Origin: Cupriavidus cauae
GTDB lineage: Bacteria > Pseudomonadota > Gammaproteobacteria > Burkholderiales > Burkholderiaceae
NCBI RefSeq assembly: GCF_008632125.1
Contig: NZ_VWRN01000006.1
Coordinates: forward strand, 1 to 64,000
Direction: 5' to 3'
Length of the DNA: 64,000 nt
Shown here: piece after piece, positions 43,900 to 51,974 of the stretch
How positions within the stretch are numbered: the first letter of the stretch is position 1
How the letters are laid out: each line of letters begins with the position of its first letter
Program-made: the position numbers and the translations under genes
The notes under the pieces: model-generated
Database searches by the model: none
The model's input: only the letters and a program-made list of their open reading frames with translations
What the model was told of the DNA's origin: nothing

Positions 43900-44367
43900 T
43901 CAGCCGCCGCAGCCGCCCAGCGTCACCTTGATCTCCTTGGAGGCGACATACCACTTGCCGCCGGCCTTGACGGCCGCATGCACCACGGAGGTCTGGCCCA
44001 TCTTCACGCGCGTGGAGACGAACGGTTCGGTGCCGGCCGGGATCACGAAGTCCGCGGCCAGCGTATTGGGATTCTTCTCGACCAGGATCGCGATCTGCTC
44101 GGTGTCGGGCAGGTTGCTGGTGACCGCCACCGGCACCACCGCGCCGTTCTCGGCGATATCGGGCGCGTTGAAGGCGATCGAGCCGCTCTTCTCGGGCGCA
44201 CCGCCGCCCAGGGCCTTGATCACGTCGTTGACGCTCTTGCCCTCGAAGGCCGCCTTGTTCCATTCGGCCGCCTGCGCCTCGCCGATCAGGCCGGCGGCCG
44301 CCATCAGCGACACGACGGCGCTGACGCGCAGCATCTCTCGTCTTGTGATGTTCATGGTGTCCTGCAC
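43900..44367 (-). CDS. soxY: Thiosulfate oxidation carrier protein SoxY
   Basis: Carries sulfur intermediates on the Cys of its C-terminal swinging arm, here VTLGGCGG, intact at the extreme C-terminus. A Tat-type signal (NITRREMLRVSAVVSLMAAA) is present; the start is either 44367 or the Met four codons later. The mature domain shows the GSIAFNAPDIAENGAVVPV pattern of SoxY. Length 155 residues. Exported as SoxYZ. Confidence 0.95.
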   Translation of the reverse strand: MQDTMNITRREMLRVSAVVSLMAAAGLIGEAQAAEWNKAAFEGKSVNDVIKALGGGAPEKSGSIAFNAPDIAENGAVVPVAVTSNLPDTEQIAILVEKNPNTLAADFVIPAGTEPFVSTRVKMGQTSVVHAAVKAGGKWYVASKEIKVTLGGCGG

Positions 44368-44538
44368 TCCTGCTTCTACCCGCCCCGCGGTATTCGTTTT
44401 GGTCGCCAGGCCGGCCGGCCTGGCGCGGGCGGTGCATCGCCGCCCGGTGAGCGGCCCCTGACGCGAGGCGCCGGGACCGTCCGCTTACTGCCGTTGTTGC
44501 TGTTGTTGCTGCAATGACTGCTGTTGCTCTCTTGCAGT

Positions 44539-44583
44539 GGCCGGCGTATCGGCGCAATCACGATTGCCGCCGATACGCCGGCC
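44539..44583 (-). terminator. Long hairpin between the cytochrome gene and soxY
   Basis: Arms ggccggcgtatcggcg and cgccgatacgccggcc pair over 16 bp, with caat/attg extending the stem around a short loop. It starts 13 bases beyond the cytochrome stop and lies inside the sox operon. No U-run follows leftward, so it may be an mRNA-stabilising or attenuating hairpin rather than a true terminator. Confidence 0.6.
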
Positions 44584-44595
44584 CGTCACCAGGCA

Positions 44596-44925
44596 TTACT
44601 TGGCCGGTGCGCCCGCCAGGATCCACTCCAGCACGGTCTTCACATCGGCATCGCTGATATTCGGGTTGGCCGGCATCGGCACCGGGCCCCAGACGCCCGA
44701 ACCGCCCTTCTTGACCTTGTCGGTCAGCTTAGCCATGGCGGTCTTGTCGCCCTTGTACTTGGCGGCGACTTCCTTGTAGGCCGGCCCGACCAGCTTCTTG
44801 TCCACCTGGTGGCAGCCCATGCAGGCGTTCTTGGTGGCGATCTCCTGGGCCTTGGCCGCATCGACGGCGGCGTGGGCGGAGGCCGCACCGGCCAGCATCA
44901 TGGCTGCAATCACGAACTGCTTCAT
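44596..44925 (-). CDS. Monoheme c-type cytochrome of the sox cluster
   Basis: A 109-residue class I cytochrome c: a signal peptide (MKQFVIAAMMLAGAASAHA), heme site CMGCH in NACMGCHQVDKKLVGPAY, and distal Met in GVWGPVPMPANPNISD, the cytochrome c551/c552 layout. It probably accepts electrons from Sox proteins. The C-terminal heme domain of SoxD has the same fold and motifs (KLVGP, GAWGPVPMP), so the two may be related by duplication. ATG at 44925 follows GAGGAGA. Confidence 0.9.
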   Translation of the reverse strand: MKQFVIAAMMLAGAASAHAAVDAAKAQEIATKNACMGCHQVDKKLVGPAYKEVAAKYKGDKTAMAKLTDKVKKGGSGVWGPVPMPANPNISDADVKTVLEWILAGAPAK

Positions 44926-45052
44926 TGTTCTCCTCTCCGAACTGGAATGAGCCGTGGGGACGGCACGGCCGTGTGGCAGCGAATCTGCCCGGCACGGCGG
45001 CGTATTGGTCCGGCCCGGCCCCTTCGATGGGGGCGCCAGGCGGCCCAATACG

Positions 45053-46240
45053 CTATTTTGCCTCAAGTATCCACTTCACCATGGCTTGAATATCCGATTC
45101 TGGAACCTGCGGTTGCGGCGGCATCGGCACTGGCCCCCACGCGCCCTGCCCGCCGCTGCGGATTTTCTGCGCCAGCGGACCGTGCGCGTCCTTGCCCTTG
45201 TAACGCTGGGCGATCTCGTGGAACGACGGTCCGACCAGCTTGCGGTCCTGCGCGTGGCAGGCCAGGCATTGGTACTGGCCGGTCAGCTTGGCGCCGAGGG
45301 GCTGGGCGGCGGCGGTGGCGGCCGGGTTGGCCGCCGCGTTGCCTACAGTCGCGGCCGCGGCCTTGCCCTCCGGCTTGTCCTTCGCCTCGTCCTCCGGCGA
45401 CCCGGTCGCGACGCCGCGCACCGGGCCGAAGCCGCGCTGCTGCGCCGCCAGGTCCCCATGCGTGCCGCGCGCGTATTCCGGGATCAGCGAACTGACCTCG
45501 ACCTTGCCGGCGCAATTGGTCATGCAGGCGGTATTGCGCGTGTCCGGCTTGCCGCGGCCCGGCCACAGGCCGTGCTCGGTCGTCATGCCGTTGCGGTTCG
45601 GCAGCTTGCGCTGGACCTCTCCGATATTGGCGTCCGACAGCGTGAAGTCGGACGGCACGATGTCGCCCAGGTTCAGGATGTAGGCGGTCACCGCGTAGAC
45701 CTCGTCGACGGTCAGGCTCTTTGGCGCGTCCCACGGCATCGCGCGGTGGATGTAGTCCCACAGCGTGCTGACGGTGCTCAGCTTCATCAGCGAGGTGCGG
45801 TAGGGCTGCGAGCCGGTCATCGCCGCGACGCGTCCGCTGGCGATATCGGCCGCGGTGGTGCCGCCGGCGATCGGCGTGAAGACCGCATTGGATTCGCCGA
45901 AGTCGCCGTGGCAGGAGGCGCAGCGCGCATCCCAGACGGTCTGGCCCTGCGCGACGGTGCCGCGCCCGGGCGGCAGGCCCTGGAAGTCGGGGCGGACGTC
46001 GATGTCCCAGGCTTTCACTTCGGCGGCGGTGGCGGTGCGGCCGAGCTGGGCGCGGGCGGCCCTGGTGTTCTTGTTGTCCTTGTTGTCCCTGGCCGCCGCG
46101 CCGCTCGGCCAGGCCTGCGCGGCTTGCACCGTGCCCAAGCCCGGCACCGACAGGGCCGCGCCGCCCGCGACACCGAGCAGCAGGCAGGCCAAGGTGGCGC
46201 CACGGCGCCAGCCCAAGCGGGGGCTATCGCACCTGGACAT
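45053..46240 (-). CDS. soxD: Sulfur dehydrogenase diheme subunit SoxD
   Basis: Diheme cytochrome partner of SoxC in the sulfane dehydrogenase, which oxidises SoxY-bound sulfane sulfur. A signal segment is near residues 12-40. The first heme site is CASCH in VWDARCASCHGDFGESNAVF (about residues 107-111) and the second CLACH in GQYQCLACHAQDRKLVGP (about 325-329), with distal Met in GAWGPVPMPPQPQVPE. An Ala/Glu/Lys-rich linker joins the two domains. Length 395 residues. It overlaps the 3' end of soxC by 17 bases. Confidence 0.95.
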   Translation of the reverse strand: MSRCDSPRLGWRRGATLACLLLGVAGGAALSVPGLGTVQAAQAWPSGAAARDNKDNKNTRAARAQLGRTATAAEVKAWDIDVRPDFQGLPPGRGTVAQGQTVWDARCASCHGDFGESNAVFTPIAGGTTAADIASGRVAAMTGSQPYRTSLMKLSTVSTLWDYIHRAMPWDAPKSLTVDEVYAVTAYILNLGDIVPSDFTLSDANIGEVQRKLPNRNGMTTEHGLWPGRGKPDTRNTACMTNCAGKVEVSSLIPEYARGTHGDLAAQQRGFGPVRGVATGSPEDEAKDKPEGKAAAATVGNAAANPAATAAAQPLGAKLTGQYQCLACHAQDRKLVGPSFHEIAQRYKGKDAHGPLAQKIRSGGQGAWGPVPMPPQPQVPESDIQAMVKWILEAK

Positions 46241-47630
46241 TGGACACCTCGCCGCTGGCCGCGACCAGCCAGCTCTGGATCGCGTTGTTGTGGTAGATCG
46301 AACGCGTGCCGCGCACCGCGCGCAGTTGCGCGATGGTCGGCTGCACGTAGCCGGTCTCGTCGATCGCGCGGCTTTGCAGGATTGCCGGCGAGCCGTCCCA
46401 GACCCAGTCGAGATTGAAGCGGGTCAGGCATTTGGACAGCACCGGCGTCTCCAGCCGCGCGGTGCGCCAGTTGCGCCCGCCATCGACCGAGACATCGACG
46501 CGGCGCACCTTGCCGCGGCCCGACCACGCCAGCCCGCTGACGTTGTAGAAGCCCTTGCCGGTCAGCCGCTGGCCGCCCGACGGCGTGGTGATCACCGACT
46601 TGCACTCCTGGATCGACGTGTACTGGCGCAGCATGCCGTCCGGCATCATGTCGACGTAGTGCAGCGTCTCGTCCTTGGTGTTCCAGGGCCGGTCGCCCAG
46701 CTCCAGCCGGCGCAGCCATTTGACCCACGACACGCCCTGCACCCCGGGCACCACCAGCCGCAACGGGTAGCCGTTCTCGGGCCGCAGCATCTCGCCGTTC
46801 ATGCCCCAGGCGACGATGATCTCGTCGGCCAGCTCCATCGGGATGGTGCGCGTCATCGCCGAGCCGTCGCCGCCTTCGGCCAGCAGATAGCGGCCGCGGC
46901 GCTGGTCGGCGCCGGCGTCGTCGAGCAGCACGCGCAGCGGCACGCCGGTGAATTCGCAGCAGGACAGCATGCCGTGGGTGTACTGCACCGTCGGCACCGC
47001 GACATTGCCCCATTCCATGCCGGTATTGGCGCCGCATTCGATGAAGTGCATGCGCGACACCGACGGCAGCCGCATCAGCTCGTCCATCGTATAGACGCGC
47101 GGCGCCTGGACCAGGCCGTTGATCATCAGCCGATGGCGGGTCGGGTCGATGTCGTGCCAGCCCTGGTGATGCCGCTCGAAATGCAGGCCGTTGGGCGTGA
47201 TGATGCCGAACAGGCCCTGCAGCGGCGCGAAGCTGACCGAGGCGGCCGACACGCGCGTCAAACCCGGCGATTCGCGCCGCACCAGCGCGGTTTCGTGGCT
47301 GGAGGGCTGGCCGTAGGGGCGCGCGGCAACTGGCTGGCCGAGCGAGGTCGCCCAGGGTTGGGGTTTCAGGATCGCGGGATCGCCGTCGGCGGCGGTGTGG
47401 GTGGCCGTAGAGGTTGTCGTAGAGGCCGTGGCATTGCCGGTCGCGGCGCGGGCCGGCTTGACCAGCCCCACAGCGGCCGCGGTGGCGCCCGCCGCCGCAA
47501 GAAAACTGCCGCGCAGCAGATCGCGCCGGCGGCTGTCGATGCCGTGGCGCCCGATCTGCTGCCGCAGGTCGGCACTGACGAAGTGTTCCGGCGCGGGCAC
47601 GATGCGACCCGGGCGACTGCGGTCCGGCAC
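46224..47630 (-). CDS. soxC: Sulfane dehydrogenase molybdenum subunit SoxC
   Basis: Molybdopterin subunit of Sox(CD)2, a sulfite-oxidase-family enzyme. A Tat signal is present (SRRRDLLRGSFLAAAGATAA, about residues 32-51). The Mo-ligand Cys is in FIECGANTGMEWGNVAVP, followed by GVPLRVLLDDAG and the dimerisation domain with GLAWSGRGKVRRVDVSVDGG. Length 468 residues, normal. Its presence with soxD implies complete thiosulfate oxidation to sulfate without sulfur globules. Confidence 0.95.
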   Translation of the reverse strand: MPDRSRPGRIVPAPEHFVSADLRQQIGRHGIDSRRRDLLRGSFLAAAGATAAAVGLVKPARAATGNATASTTTSTATHTAADGDPAILKPQPWATSLGQPVAARPYGQPSSHETALVRRESPGLTRVSAASVSFAPLQGLFGIITPNGLHFERHHQGWHDIDPTRHRLMINGLVQAPRVYTMDELMRLPSVSRMHFIECGANTGMEWGNVAVPTVQYTHGMLSCCEFTGVPLRVLLDDAGADQRRGRYLLAEGGDGSAMTRTIPMELADEIIVAWGMNGEMLRPENGYPLRLVVPGVQGVSWVKWLRRLELGDRPWNTKDETLHYVDMMPDGMLRQYTSIQECKSVITTPSGGQRLTGKGFYNVSGLAWSGRGKVRRVDVSVDGGRNWRTARLETPVLSKCLTRFNLDWVWDGSPAILQSRAIDETGYVQPTIAQLRAVRGTRSIYHNNAIQSWLVAASGEVSNVQVR

Positions 47631-47738
47631 GTTCGGTCTCCTCCGGCCGCTCGCCGCGCTCCCGTGCGGGCGCGGTCGGCATGCCTGTTCGTATTGGGGC
47701 GCGCGCCGGTGGGGACCGCTGCGCGCTTCGTGCTGCTG

Positions 47739-48137
47739 TCAGCGCACCGCGCCGGCTCCGCCCGTCTTGCGCGGCGACGCGCCGCGCCGCTTCGGCTCGG
47801 TGGGCATGAAGCGGTCCACCATCGCGACCTGCTGCGCGTCGTCCTCGATCCGCGCGGCCACCTGCACGCACACGGTCCGGCACAGCTCCACCACGCTCTG
47901 GTCGGCGATCGCGTAGTACACCAGGTTCGCTTCCTTGCGCCGCGCCAGCACGCCGGAGCGGAACATCGCGTTCAGATGCCGCGACACATTGGCCTGCGAC
48001 GAGCCGACGGTCTCCACCACGGCCCCGACCGGCTTCTCGCCGTCGCACAGCGCGTGCAGGATCTTCAGCCGCGTCGGCTCGGCGAGCAGCGCGAAGTAGT
48101 GCGACACCTGTTCGAAGACGCGATCCAGTTCGTTCAT
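47739..48137 (-). CDS. soxR: ArsR-family regulator of the sox operon (SoxR/SqrR-type)
   Basis: A 132-residue winged-helix repressor: LLAEPTRLKILHALCDGEKP, then VGSSQANVSRHLNAMFRSGV (recognition helix) and RRKEANLVYYAIAD. Two conserved-position cysteines are seen, one in HALCDGEK and others in VELCRTVCVQV, as in persulfide-sensing SqrR/BigR/SoxR repressors, which form a tetrasulfide bridge and leave DNA. ATG at 48137 was chosen, but ATG at 48173 (inside the operator palindrome) is possible; neither has a good ribosome-binding site. The gene lies directly upstream of soxC. Confidence 0.85.
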   Translation of the reverse strand: MNELDRVFEQVSHYFALLAEPTRLKILHALCDGEKPVGAVVETVGSSQANVSRHLNAMFRSGVLARRKEANLVYYAIADQSVVELCRTVCVQVAARIEDDAQQVAMVDRFMPTEPKRRGASPRKTGGAGAVR

Positions 48138-48146
48138 GCGATTCAC

Positions 48147-48176
48147 TATATGCGTATATGCGTGAGGACGCATATA
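48147..48176. promoter_or_regulatory. Palindromic operator upstream of soxR
   Basis: A 9-4-9 perfect inverted repeat, TATATGCGT-GAGG-ACGCATATA (48155-48176), with an extra direct copy of tatatgcg at 48147-48154. A possible -10 (TATAGT, leftward) lies at 48150-48145. This is the form of site bound by ArsR-type repressors, so autoregulation is likely. Confidence 0.7.
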
Positions 48177-48411
48177 TCGTTTACCCCCGGCTCCCGGCAA
48201 CGGCGGCGCTCGGGCCACGCTCGCCATATCGCGTCATGTCGGGGCCATTTTCCGCGTCATGTCGTTGCGATGTCGGGCGCCGTCGGCCGGGGTCGTGAGA
48301 ATGTGAGCCACCCACGCAACCTTGCTAAAGTCCGCGCCGTTAGACGATCGAGCCGGGATAGCCCGCGCCCATACATTGCGTCCCTCCACCACGACGAAGG
48401 AGCAACGAAGC

Positions 48412-49818
48412 ATGGCCTCGGTTTTTCCTACCCTCTGTTCCCACAAGGCGCTGATGACAGCCGCCGAAGGCGCGGCCGCGGCCAGGGACGCTGCTGGCGC
48501 GATGCGTTCCACGGCGCCGTACTTCGAAGCAACGGGCTCCGTGCAGATCGGTCCCTATTCGGGCCATCTGCGCTATCTGACCCCACCGCGTGCCAATCGG
48601 CCCACGCGCGCGATTGCAGAGCTCGACGAAGCGGTGCAGAAGCAGCGCAGCCTCTGCAGGAAGCTGTTCGACAAGGTGTTTCGTGGCATCGGCCTGGACG
48701 GCCAGGTATCGCTGAGCGAGACACAGTTCCACGCGTTCCGCTACGTGGACGGCCTCTATGACACTGCGGTGAATTGGCTCGGGCAACAGAAGTGGGCCGA
48801 GGCAAGCGAGGACATTGCGTTCATGGCTTCCTCGATGGAGGTCTTCAGGAATGCATCGGCGGCATTGGCGCGAATTCGGACGGCCGCCAGAAAGGGCGAT
48901 CAATCGGCGCTGCAGGGTATCGCCCTGTCGATCTCCGTGCCGGTCGTCGCCGAGGCAGCGTGGCGCGACCCCGGCACCATTCGGCGGCTCGTGGCGTTGT
49001 GCGGCACCAGCCGGGACATCCTCTGCCTCGCGGGAACCGGTGATCCGATGCACCAGGGGAGCGCCGTGGCGGGCTTCAGCCGCATGCTCGATGACGATGC
49101 CACCGTCCAGTGCATCGCCGACACACTTGCCAACGAAATCCGCGGCATGTCGTTCCACGATGCCCGCAAGCGGGTGCTGTCCTTCATGATCCAGGGGCGG
49201 TACAGCTCCTTTGCCAGGGATCGCGCAGGCCGCGACCGCGTTCCGCAATTGTGGATCGCACTGCGCGACACCGTGGCGACGAGCGAGGACGCGGCCATCC
49301 TGGCGAACGATCACGTCGCCTGCGGCCTCGGGGCGTATCACCGCGCGATGAACTTCGTGCTGTCGGACAAGTCGGCCATCCATCGGATACGGCTGTCCCT
49401 GCTGGACCTGCTCCACATGAATCCGCCCGACGACGGCTGGCGCATCAGCCCGGAAAACGGGCGCAAGGTAGCGGCATTCCTGATGGGCACTGCCGTGGAC
49501 CAGCAAGCGCAACCGGGCACGATACTGTCGCGCAGTGCGCTGCAGCTGGTCTGGGGCCACTCGGTCATCGCGACGGCCATCGACCGGACGGCGCGGGACA
49601 CCCTGGCGGCCGGCGGCGACATCAGACCGCTGCAGCCGCTACTGCGGACGCACCCGAACAAGACCTACGTCGCGCAGTACTGCCGTATTTCGCCCGTCAT
49701 CGGCACATGGGGCCGGGCATGGACCAGTCGCTATGGCGCACGCGAGGAGATTCCGGCCGATGCGGGGAGCGCACCGCGTCGTTCCCCGGCAGCGGCACGG
49801 TCGTTTGCGGTGGCCTGA
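48412..49818 (+). CDS. Orphan protein of unknown function inside the sox cluster
   Basis: A 468-residue soluble protein starting MASVFPTLCSHKALMTAAEG (AAGGAG upstream of the ATG). It is predicted largely helical, with no signal peptide or membrane segment and no recognised motif; examples of its sequence are LFDKVFRGIGLDGQVSLSET and RLSLLDLLHMNPPDDGWRIS. It runs opposite to the sox genes and separates soxR from soxF. Its base composition is less GC-biased at third positions than its neighbours, which suggests later arrival. Possibilities include a translocated effector or a decayed phage-type gene; neither is supported by a motif. Confidence 0.7.
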   Translation: MASVFPTLCSHKALMTAAEGAAAARDAAGAMRSTAPYFEATGSVQIGPYSGHLRYLTPPRANRPTRAIAELDEAVQKQRSLCRKLFDKVFRGIGLDGQVSLSETQFHAFRYVDGLYDTAVNWLGQQKWAEASEDIAFMASSMEVFRNASAALARIRTAARKGDQSALQGIALSISVPVVAEAAWRDPGTIRRLVALCGTSRDILCLAGTGDPMHQGSAVAGFSRMLDDDATVQCIADTLANEIRGMSFHDARKRVLSFMIQGRYSSFARDRAGRDRVPQLWIALRDTVATSEDAAILANDHVACGLGAYHRAMNFVLSDKSAIHRIRLSLLDLLHMNPPDDGWRISPENGRKVAAFLMGTAVDQQAQPGTILSRSALQLVWGHSVIATAIDRTARDTLAAGGDIRPLQPLLRTHPNKTYVAQYCRISPVIGTWGRAWTSRYGAREEIPADAGSAPRRSPAAARSFAVA

Positions 49819-49841
49819 CGCCGGCCTTGCCGAGTCATTGC

Positions 49842-51137
49842 TTACCCCAGCGCGTCCGCCCAGATCGCATTGGCCCAGGCGAAGGCGTAGGTCGCTTCCA
49901 GCGTATTGGGCGCCGTCGACACGCCGCCGGAGTCCGGCACCGTCACCATGGTCTTCTTCTGTGCGTCGTAGCGATGCACGCTGGCGACGTGGATCACCTC
50001 GCGATCGGAAGTGAAGCTGTAGCAGGTGTTGTTGTACAGCGGCTCGGGATTGGGCTGCCGGCCGGACAGCAGCGCGACGATTGCCGCCGCCGCGATCTTG
50101 CCGTGCTGGTTCGCCATGTGTCCGGACTTGGGCATCAGCGGCGCGATCTGGATGGCGTCGCCGAGCACGTGGATGTTCGGCACGGCCTTCGATTCGAAGG
50201 TCAGGAAGTCGACCTCGCACCAGCGGCCATTGGCGGTCGCGAGGCCGGTGTTGACGGCGATCGCGCCGGCGCGCTGGGCCGGCACCACGTTGGCGACGTC
50301 GACCCGCTCGTCGTCCTGGACCTCGAACTTCAGCGTGCGCGTGGCGGGGTCAATGTCGACGGTGCGGTATTGCGGCCGGTATTCGACGATGCCCTTGTAC
50401 TTGCTGGCCCACACCTGCTTGAACAGCGCGGCCTTCGATGTCACGTCGGGATTGGCGTCGAGGATCAGCACCTTGCTGCGCGGCTTGGCCTGGCTGAAAT
50501 AGTGCGCCACCTGGCAGGCGCGCTCGTACGGCCCCGGCGGGCAGCGGTAGGGCGCCAGCGGCACCGTCAGCGCATAGGTGCCGCCGTCGCGCATCGCTTC
50601 GAGCTGGCGGCGCAGCGCCACCGTCTGCGGGCCGGCCTTCCATGCGTGCAGGATCTGGTCGCCGCCGGGCCGCTTCAGGCCGGGCACGTCGTCGGGCATG
50701 AAGTCGACGCCCGGCGACAGCACAAGCCGGTCATACGGCAGCGTGCCGCCGCCGGCCAGCCGTACCTGGCGCTTCGACGGGTCGATCGCGGCGACGGTGT
50801 CACGGACCACCTTGACGCCGTGGCGCCGGCTCAACGCATCGTAGGACACCGTCAGGTCCTCGATCCGCTTGCTGCCGCCGAGCACCAGGTTCGACAGCGG
50901 GCAGGAGATGAAAGTCGGATTTGGCTCGACCAGCGTCACGTCGATGGTGTTGTCGCTCCATTCGCGCAGATAGCGCGCGGCGGTCGCGCCGCCGTAGCCG
51001 CCGCCGACCACCACCACCTTGCCACCGCTGGCGCGCGCCGTGCCGGCGCTGCCGCAGCCGCCGAGCAGCGTGCCGACGGCCGCCGGCCCGATGGCCGCGG
51101 CGGCCGCTGCCGCGCCGAGAAATTCGCGTCGTTGCAT
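49842..51137 (-). CDS. soxF: Flavocytochrome c flavoprotein subunit SoxF/FccB-like
   Basis: Periplasmic FAD subunit of a sulfide dehydrogenase. An N-terminal Tat-like signal (MQRREFLGAAAAAAAIGPAA), the FAD motif GGKVVVVGGGYGGATAARYL and the C-terminal flavocytochrome domain (AYAFAWANAIWADALG) are present. Redox cysteines lie in NPTFISCPLSNLVLGG and in the middle of the protein (ERACQVAHYF, GRWCEVDF). The start at Met 51137 gives a clean signal; a Met ten codons earlier is the alternative. It is paired with the cytochrome gene upstream. Confidence 0.9.
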   Translation of the reverse strand: MQRREFLGAAAAAAAIGPAAVGTLLGGCGSAGTARASGGKVVVVGGGYGGATAARYLREWSDNTIDVTLVEPNPTFISCPLSNLVLGGSKRIEDLTVSYDALSRRHGVKVVRDTVAAIDPSKRQVRLAGGGTLPYDRLVLSPGVDFMPDDVPGLKRPGGDQILHAWKAGPQTVALRRQLEAMRDGGTYALTVPLAPYRCPPGPYERACQVAHYFSQAKPRSKVLILDANPDVTSKAALFKQVWASKYKGIVEYRPQYRTVDIDPATRTLKFEVQDDERVDVANVVPAQRAGAIAVNTGLATANGRWCEVDFLTFESKAVPNIHVLGDAIQIAPLMPKSGHMANQHGKIAAAAIVALLSGRQPNPEPLYNNTCYSFTSDREVIHVASVHRYDAQKKTMVTVPDSGGVSTAPNTLEATYAFAWANAIWADALG

Positions 51138-51232
51138 GTCAGCTTCCCCTCGCTTGTTTGACCGCACTACTGGATCGCACTACTGGATCGCATCGCTGGA
51201 TCGCGTTCCCTGGACCGCATGACTTGTGCGTA

Positions 51233-51562
51233 TTACTTGACCGCGGCGAACCACTTCGCCATCGCCGCGATCTGCTCGTCGGTATAGCCCTTGGCGATCT
51301 GGTGCATCACCGTGGCCTCGCGCTTGCCGGTCTTGAACGCCTGCATCTGCTCGATCAGATAGGACTGCGGCCGGCCCGCCAGACCGGGCACCGGGCTGCC
51401 GGCGGGCGCGCGGCCGGAGGGGCCGTGGCAGCTGGCGCAGGCCGCGGCCCAGTTGCGCGCCTGCTCGGTGGTGGGATCGGCGGCGCTGGCCGGCGCGATG
51501 ACGAACATCGCGAGGGCGGCCACACCAGCCGCGGTGCTTCGCAGGGGATTGTTGTTTTTCAT
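51233..51562 (-). CDS. Monoheme c-type cytochrome paired with SoxF
   Basis: A 109-residue periplasmic cytochrome: a signal peptide ending PASA, heme site CASCH in WAAACASCHGPSGRAP, and Met in EATVMHQIAKGYTDEQIAAM. It is placed 95 bases upstream of soxF, the usual arrangement for the electron-accepting cytochrome of flavocytochrome c (SoxE/FccA). Only one heme is present, so it is not the diheme SoxE of Paracoccus. ATG at 51562 follows AGCGAG. Confidence 0.9.
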   Translation of the reverse strand: MKNNNPLRSTAAGVAALAMFVIAPASAADPTTEQARNWAAACASCHGPSGRAPAGSPVPGLAGRPQSYLIEQMQAFKTGKREATVMHQIAKGYTDEQIAAMAKWFAAVK

Positions 51563-51974
51563 GGTCTCGCTCCTCGCTGGGATCGGCACTTCGGCGCATC
51601 GATCGGCCGCACGGCGCGGACCGGACGAGCGACCGGCCGGGGCGCGTGAGTGACGCGCAAGGCAGGGCAACCCTATCACATCGGCCGGCGCGGGCGTACT
51701 GCGGTTTTCGCAGATGATCGGACGGCGAGCGCCATTGGGCCGCCGCAACATCAGCGTAGGTCAGCCGCGGGCAACGCGGGAGCAGCCGGACGGTGGAGGA
51801 AGGAAGGCGAGGAGCGCGCGGCCGGCGGGTGGGAGCGAGGAAGACGCGGAGGGCGCGGCAGACGGGTGGGAGCGAGGAAGACGCGGGGGAGCGGCAGGCG
51901 GGTGGAGGGAGCATGGGAGGCGCGCCGGGCCGGATGGCCGGCGCGCCTGAACGTCGGGAGACGGAGCGAGCGGA
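51563..51974. other. Gene-free region with 36-bp repeats, upstream of the SoxE-like gene
   Basis: Four hundred and twelve bases. The left half must carry the promoter for the leftward cytochrome-soxF pair, but no clear elements were found. The right half is an array of 36-37-bp repeats, listed separately. Open frames here follow the repeats and are not genes. Confidence 0.5.
51790..51935. repeat. Tandem repeat, 36-37 bp x ~4
   Basis: Copies begin near 51791 (degenerate), 51827, 51864 and 51900 (degenerate), with core gggtgggagcgaggaagacg. It lies just past the stop codon of the leftward dolP gene. Confidence 0.8.
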
